34,942 nt of DNA, from positions 1-34,942 of the forward strand of contig JANQSL010000111.1 in the NCBI GenBank assembly GCA_028284075.1, read 5' to 3'. Position numbers and translations under genes: made by a program. Shown piece by piece: positions 31,249-34,942 of this stretch (positions are counted from its first letter, which is position 1; every line of letters begins with the position of its first letter). This DNA comes from Candidatus Sumerlaeia bacterium (GTDB taxonomy: Bacteria; Sumerlaeota; Sumerlaeia; SLMS01; JAHLLQ01). The notes beneath the pieces were generated by a model. It had not been told where the DNA came from. It saw only the letters and a program-made list of their open reading frames with translations, and did not search any database.

Positions 31249-32481
31249 ATGTCTCAACGAAACGACGAGTCTCAACGCTGGCAGTTCGAGATGCTCATGG
31301 TCCTGGCCGAAGATGGGCGTCAGGATGAGGCGGAAGAGCTGTTTCACAAGCTTCTCCGGCAAAGCAATGTGGCGCTCGACCCATTGATCGATTTTGTCAT
31401 CGAGCAACCCAATCATGCCCGTCTCGCGATTTTATTGAAGCTCGCGGCGAAGATGGGAAGCCTTAAAGCGGCACCCATTCTGATCCGGTTTCTTGAAATC
31501 GACGTGCATGAGTTGCGACTCCAGGCGATCACCGGCCTCGGATGGTTGCGGGCGCGGGCCGCTTTGGATCGTCTCGATCACATCGAAGGCACTGATGAGA
31601 ATGACGAGATTCGGCGAGAGGCTCAGATCGCCATTGAAGAGATTTTGCGGGACTTTCCAAATTTGCGGAGTCGTCTCAAGAATCACGAGCGGGTTGCCAT
31701 CAAGCGTGAAACCATCAAGCAGGACTCAACGGAGGACATTGCCCAGGCAACTCCGCCGGGAGGAGGGGAACGGCGCCGGCTTGTTGGAATGTTCCCGCGA
31801 TTGCTGGCGTTGAAGTACAAGGCTGTGCCTCTGGGTCTCGGGCCTGGCGGTGTTCTGACTCTGGCTGTGCCGGATGACCTGAAGGAAGATCCCCGTGAGG
31901 CATTCCGTGAGTTGCTGGACCGCGAGGTGGAGTTGCGGGGCTGGCCGAGAGAACGCCTGAACGAGCGCATTCTGACGTTCTACAAGTGGGGAGATGAGGA
32001 TTGGATTCAATTCGGGGAAACCCACATGACGCCCAACGTTCGCAGCGAGATCACACGAATTGTGCTGGCGGACATCGTTCCCAGCGAACCCCATTCTCCT
32101 CTGCCGGATGCCTTTGATTCCGCCGAGGTTGTTCAGACCTTTCTCAGCATTTGTGCAAGAGAACCCGTTGTCAGTGCACTCATCGAGTATGACGGCGCCG
32201 CGGGGCGTATGGATATTACTTTGTCTCATCAGGATGGAGGAAAGCAGACGCTGGAGCCGCCGGGTCCGAACATGAGGACTCGTTTTTTCCGAGCTCTTTC
32301 AATTCTCGCGGATTGTCGGCCCATCAACGATGGAGACGAAACGACCTTCGAAGGGTGTATTCGCACGGAGCACCCGGGGCTGCCAGGCCCTTTCATCGCC
32401 ATCGTGCGCACACAGAATGTCGGAGGCTTTCAGGTTATGGTTCTGGAGATGGTCGAGGAGGAGGAGACGGAGCGAAATTAG
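31249..32481 (+). CDS. HEAT-like repeats fused to a GspE/PilB N-terminal-type domain
   Basis: A 410-residue soluble protein. Residues about 10-140 are helix pairs of HEAT type (APILIRFLEIDVHELRLQAITGLGWLRA, then EIRREAQIAIEEILRD). Residues about 180-247 resemble the N-terminal domain of type II secretion/type IV pilus ATPases (ALKYKAVPLGLGPGGVLTLAVPDDL ... RLNERILTFYKWGDED), without the RLG motif that binds c-di-GMP in MshE. Residues about 280-405 are an alpha/beta region that vaguely recalls the second N-domain of the same ATPases. No Walker motifs are present, so it is not an ATPase. It may be an adaptor. Its 3' end overlaps the convergent gene by 47 bases. Confidence 0.78.
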   Translation: MSQRNDESQRWQFEMLMVLAEDGRQDEAEELFHKLLRQSNVALDPLIDFVIEQPNHARLAILLKLAAKMGSLKAAPILIRFLEIDVHELRLQAITGLGWLRARAALDRLDHIEGTDENDEIRREAQIAIEEILRDFPNLRSRLKNHERVAIKRETIKQDSTEDIAQATPPGGGERRRLVGMFPRLLALKYKAVPLGLGPGGVLTLAVPDDLKEDPREAFRELLDREVELRGWPRERLNERILTFYKWGDEDWIQFGETHMTPNVRSEITRIVLADIVPSEPHSPLPDAFDSAEVVQTFLSICAREPVVSALIEYDGAAGRMDITLSHQDGGKQTLEPPGPNMRTRFFRALSILADCRPINDGDETTFEGCIRTEHPGLPGPFIAIVRTQNVGGFQVMVLEMVEEEETERN

Positions 32482-34096
32482 CATCTGTTCCGATTTGAGC
32501 CTTTTCCGCAATGAGAGCACTGTAAAGCAACAGGTCGTTCGTTACCGGTGATCCCTCCAGCCTGATTTCAATTTCTTCGTCCTTCAGAAGCAATCGCTGA
32601 TTCCACACGATCTGATTATCTCTCTGTTCAATGAAATCGGATGATTCAGCAATGAAGATCGCGTGGAGAAAACGCGTTTCGTCGTTTGCCAGCAGGCGCT
32701 TCGCAAGATCAATGAGCTCCTCGCGCTTCCGCGCATAGAAGTAGTTCTTCCTTTTGTAGAGCGGCGTTGTGATGAGGAAACTATGCTGCGAGTTGACGAT
32801 GATGTGTCTTTCCTCCGCATCTCCGAAGACATTCATGAGTTCAGGGTGATGGATCTCATACTTGTTCACAAGATGCCGTGTTCCATCAACAAGGTTGATC
32901 TTGATGCTGAGGGCCAGAAGGAGTCCGAAAAGACTGAAGGCAATACGCCTCCATAAAGCCGGTTCTGAAGTACTGAGGATTTCGAGTCCAACGGCAAACC
33001 AGAGCGCAAGAATCGGAAGGAGCACGAGGAAGTAACGCGGTCCCCACTGAAAACCGCCGAAATTTGGGGTCACGAATGGAATCATCAGCATCGGAACGAG
33101 TGCGATTGGAAACAGAAAACGGAACAGAGCTGATGATTCAGCCGACTTGACGCTGTCACCCTTTGCCATCGCAAGAATTCCTGTCAGAAATCCGCCGATG
33201 CAAATCGGGCTGACCTTGATCAGCAGCATTAACATGAACGTCAGATTGTAATAGATTGTGGTGAAGAAACCTTCACCGCGCTGCGAAGCTTTCTCAATGG
33301 CGTGTGCACCGCCGGGATTCCCGTATGCAACCGTGTTGAACAGGAGCAGACCTCCTAATGCCACGGCGAACATGGCTGGATGCAGCAGTCGCACCATTGC
33401 TCCGGTTCTGCGGCCGTTGGTCAGAAGTGATATGGTGATCAATGCCTGAACGCAGACCGACTCCGGCCTGAACCAGACGGCAAGTCCTCCGACGAGTCCT
33501 CCCGCGATCAGTTTCCAGGGGGGACATGATCGTGTCGCGCACTCCATAACGAAAAAGAGTGAAAGAAAGTTCAGAAGAACCGCTGGCGTGTGCTCCCAGA
33601 AAACAGCACCGTAGATTGCAAGTGGCATTCCCAGAACAAGAGTGCAGAGTGAGAGTGTGCTGGAAAGCGGACTGAGTCGAAGCCGGTGACAGGTCACCGC
33701 AAAGAGAATCCATATGCCGGCAAGCGCCAGTACCGGCATTACGAAAAGACCGGCGAATCCGAAAGCACGATGCAGAGGCATGGTCAGGGCTGGAAAGAAA
33801 ATCGGGAACGCCATATTCCAGCGATCGCCGATCTGGTAGGCGAAGGGAGCGCGTAACGGAGCGTACCCATCCTCCCAAGCCTGGATGATCCATTGTTCTT
33901 CCGGAAGAGGAAGGTCTGTCCGAAAGCCTGTTTCCTCCATGTGGAGGACCATCAGGTATTTTAGTCCCGCGTCGCTTGTGTAGAAGGCATTTTCACCCAC
34001 GTGTGAAAGAAGAACGCTCACCCACACAAGTCCTGCCGCAATGATCGCGGTGGCGGACATCGAGCGCAGCACGGGTGGAGTGAAACGGTCTTTCAT
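32435..34096 (-). CDS. Multi-pass membrane protein, GT39/GT-C glycosyltransferase-like
   Basis: A 553-residue protein with about ten hydrophobic segments and a soluble C-terminal part (after about residue 410). The first loop after segment one contains FYTSDAGLKYLM with an Asp in the position of the GT-C catalytic residue, followed by a short amphipathic region, so it may transfer a lipid-linked sugar outside the inner membrane. Its base composition looks lower in GC than the rest. I chose the ATG at 34096, just after the upstream terminator; 49 more in-frame codons are open but encode a basic stretch that is the antisense of the flotillin terminator region. The C-terminus ends in a Pro/Ser tail (PSPPPRPSPEP) encoded by the overlap with the HEAT gene. 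Confidence 0.78.
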   Translation of the reverse strand: MKDRFTPPVLRSMSATAIIAAGLVWVSVLLSHVGENAFYTSDAGLKYLMVLHMEETGFRTDLPLPEEQWIIQAWEDGYAPLRAPFAYQIGDRWNMAFPIFFPALTMPLHRAFGFAGLFVMPVLALAGIWILFAVTCHRLRLSPLSSTLSLCTLVLGMPLAIYGAVFWEHTPAVLLNFLSLFFVMECATRSCPPWKLIAGGLVGGLAVWFRPESVCVQALITISLLTNGRRTGAMVRLLHPAMFAVALGGLLLFNTVAYGNPGGAHAIEKASQRGEGFFTTIYYNLTFMLMLLIKVSPICIGGFLTGILAMAKGDSVKSAESSALFRFLFPIALVPMLMIPFVTPNFGGFQWGPRYFLVLLPILALWFAVGLEILSTSEPALWRRIAFSLFGLLLALSIKINLVDGTRHLVNKYEIHHPELMNVFGDAEERHIIVNSQHSFLITTPLYKRKNYFYARKREELIDLAKRLLANDETRFLHAIFIAESSDFIEQRDNQIVWNQRLLLKDEEIEIRLEGSPVTNDLLLYSALIAEKAQIGTDANFAPSPPPRPSPEP

Positions 34097-34102
34097 TGCA
34101 TC

Positions 34103-34133
34103 AAAAAGGGCCGAACCATGGTGGTCCGGCCCC
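34103..34133 (-). terminator. Intrinsic terminator of the flotillin gene
   Basis: An 11-bp stem (GGGCCGAACCA / TGGTCCGGCCC on the plus strand; the single mismatch becomes a G-U pair on the minus-strand RNA), followed on the minus strand by TTTTT. It lies about 30 bases after the flotillin stop and directly ahead of the membrane-protein gene. Confidence 0.85.
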
Positions 34134-34163
34134 GTCGATTCGCCGCAAGGCAAGTTTGATCCG

Positions 34164-34942
34164 CTACTTGTTCGCGTCACTTTCCTTGACCGGCTTTTCG
34201 TCTTTCGCCTTCTCCTCCGGTTTTCCTTTTTCCCGTCCACCAATGCCGGGCAGGCGCTCCATGAGTTCGCCCATGCTGATGCCCGTCAGGGATTCCACGA
34301 CCGGTGGCAGACCGGCGACGATCTTGGTTACGTCTTTGGTCAGCTTGTGAGCACCGGCGTCGTCTCCACCCATACCGACGATCGTGATCTTGTCGGTCTT
34401 CGTGAGCGGGCTTGCGACCTTCTCGGCGATTTCCGGCAGCTTTTCGATAATGATTTGCGCGATAGCCGCTTCGTTGTATTCTTTCCAAGCTTCCGCCTTC
34501 TTGCGGTTGGCCTCGGCTTCGGCAAGACCCTTCGCGCGGATTGCCTCGGCTTCAGCAAGACCCTGGGCCTTTGTAACGTCCGCATCAGCAAGACCTTTCG
34601 CCTTGAGAGCCTCCGCCTCAGCGAGACCGGCCGCCTTCACGACGTCCGCGTTGGCAAAGCCGCGTTTCTTCTCAGCTTCCGATTCACCGAAGGCTTCCCG
34701 CTCCAGTTTCTTCGCGGTTGCCTCGGCAAGCATTTCGATCTTGTAGCGTTCGGCATCCGCCGGTTTGCGGACCGTGGCCTCCAGTTCCCGCTCCTTGCGC
34801 TCGATTTCGCGCTTCTGCACCTCGATCAGGTTTTCACGTTCGACGACCTGAATCTTCACTTCCTCGGCCTTCGAGGTCTGCATCGTGATGTTGCGCTGGA
34901 TGTCGTAGGCAAGCTCCGACTCGGCGCGCTTCTGATTCACCG
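34164..34942 (-). CDS. Flotillin-like SPFH protein, C-terminal part (5' end outside window)
   Basis: At least 258 residues of the C-terminal half of a flotillin, open to the window edge; the GTG at 34940 is an internal Val, not a true start. The visible part begins in the coiled coil (NQKRAESELAYDIQRNITMQ) and contains the classic Glu/Ala repeats: AKGLAEAEA-type units recur about every 8 residues between roughly residues 95 and 145. It continues with QIIIEKLPEIAEKVASPL and the conserved ITIVGMGGDD, ending in a Lys/Glu-rich tail. Flotillins are anchored in the inner membrane by an N-terminal segment not seen here and organise membrane microdomains. A terminator follows. Confidence 0.93.
   Translation of the reverse strand, partial: VNQKRAESELAYDIQRNITMQTSKAEEVKIQVVERENLIEVQKREIERKERELEATVRKPADAERYKIEMLAEATAKKLEREAFGESEAEKKRGFANADVVKAAGLAEAEALKAKGLADADVTKAQGLAEAEAIRAKGLAEAEANRKKAEAWKEYNEAAIAQIIIEKLPEIAEKVASPLTKTDKITIVGMGGDDAGAHKLTKDVTKIVAGLPPVVESLTGISMGELMERLPGIGGREKGKPEEKAKDEKPVKESDANK

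Overview
The window looks like a piece of a chromosome from a diderm (Gram-negative) bacterium of moderately high GC content. An LpxK lipid A kinase, a TolC-like outer-membrane channel, a SurA-like periplasmic isomerase and MreB all point to an LPS-type outer membrane and a rod shape. There are no phage, transposon, CRISPR, tRNA or rRNA genes. Gene order matches no model organism I know. The mix of families (PilZ, RsbU-type phosphatase, flotillin, golvesin-like domains, large secreted beta-helix proteins) suggests a little-studied phylum, for example the Sumerlaeota/Hydrogenedentota neighbourhood, but that placement is only inference.

Layout. Positions 140-8129 are a leftward block: lpxK, a DUF1499 lipoprotein overlapping a TPR-like membrane protein, a metallophosphoesterase, a secreted thioredoxin with a large unknown N-terminal region and its own terminator, then pyrD, a winged-helix/DnaD-like protein and phoH. 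Positions 8305-17477 run rightward: two secreted proteins of unknown function, a SurA-like isomerase coupled to a GT39-like membrane glycosyltransferase, then an S-adenosylhomocysteine (SAH) operon made of an ArsR-methyltransferase fusion (SahR-like), a CPCC zinc-ribbon protein and ahcY. A secreted Ntn-hydrolase with a RraB-like C-terminal domain lies leftward at 17556-18974. Positions 19171-29062 run rightward: phosphodiester glycosidase with golvesin domain, a FlgT-like secreted protein, a TolC-family protein, a repeat-bearing beta-helix protein with a small partner, mreB, a PilZ protein and yjbQ. An nsrR-type NO sensor points left and is divergent from a GAF-PP2C phosphatase followed by a HEAT/GspE-N protein. 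The right end holds, leftward, a membrane glycosyltransferase-like protein and the C-terminal part of a flotillin.

The most unusual observation is that four otherwise unrelated exported proteins (8305-9285, 9691-11148, 19171-20988, 25747-26001) end in almost the same short tail, of the form x-W-x-x-Y with an optional final Q, encoded by different codons. This could be an undescribed C-terminal sorting or processing tag. Other notable points are the Ntn-hydrolase/RraB fusion, the 12-bp palindrome over the likely promoter of the SAH operon, a degenerate type II/IV secretion-ATPase N-domain fused to HEAT-like helices next to an RsbU phosphatase, and a perfect 13-bp inverted repeat between lpxK and the first tailed protein.
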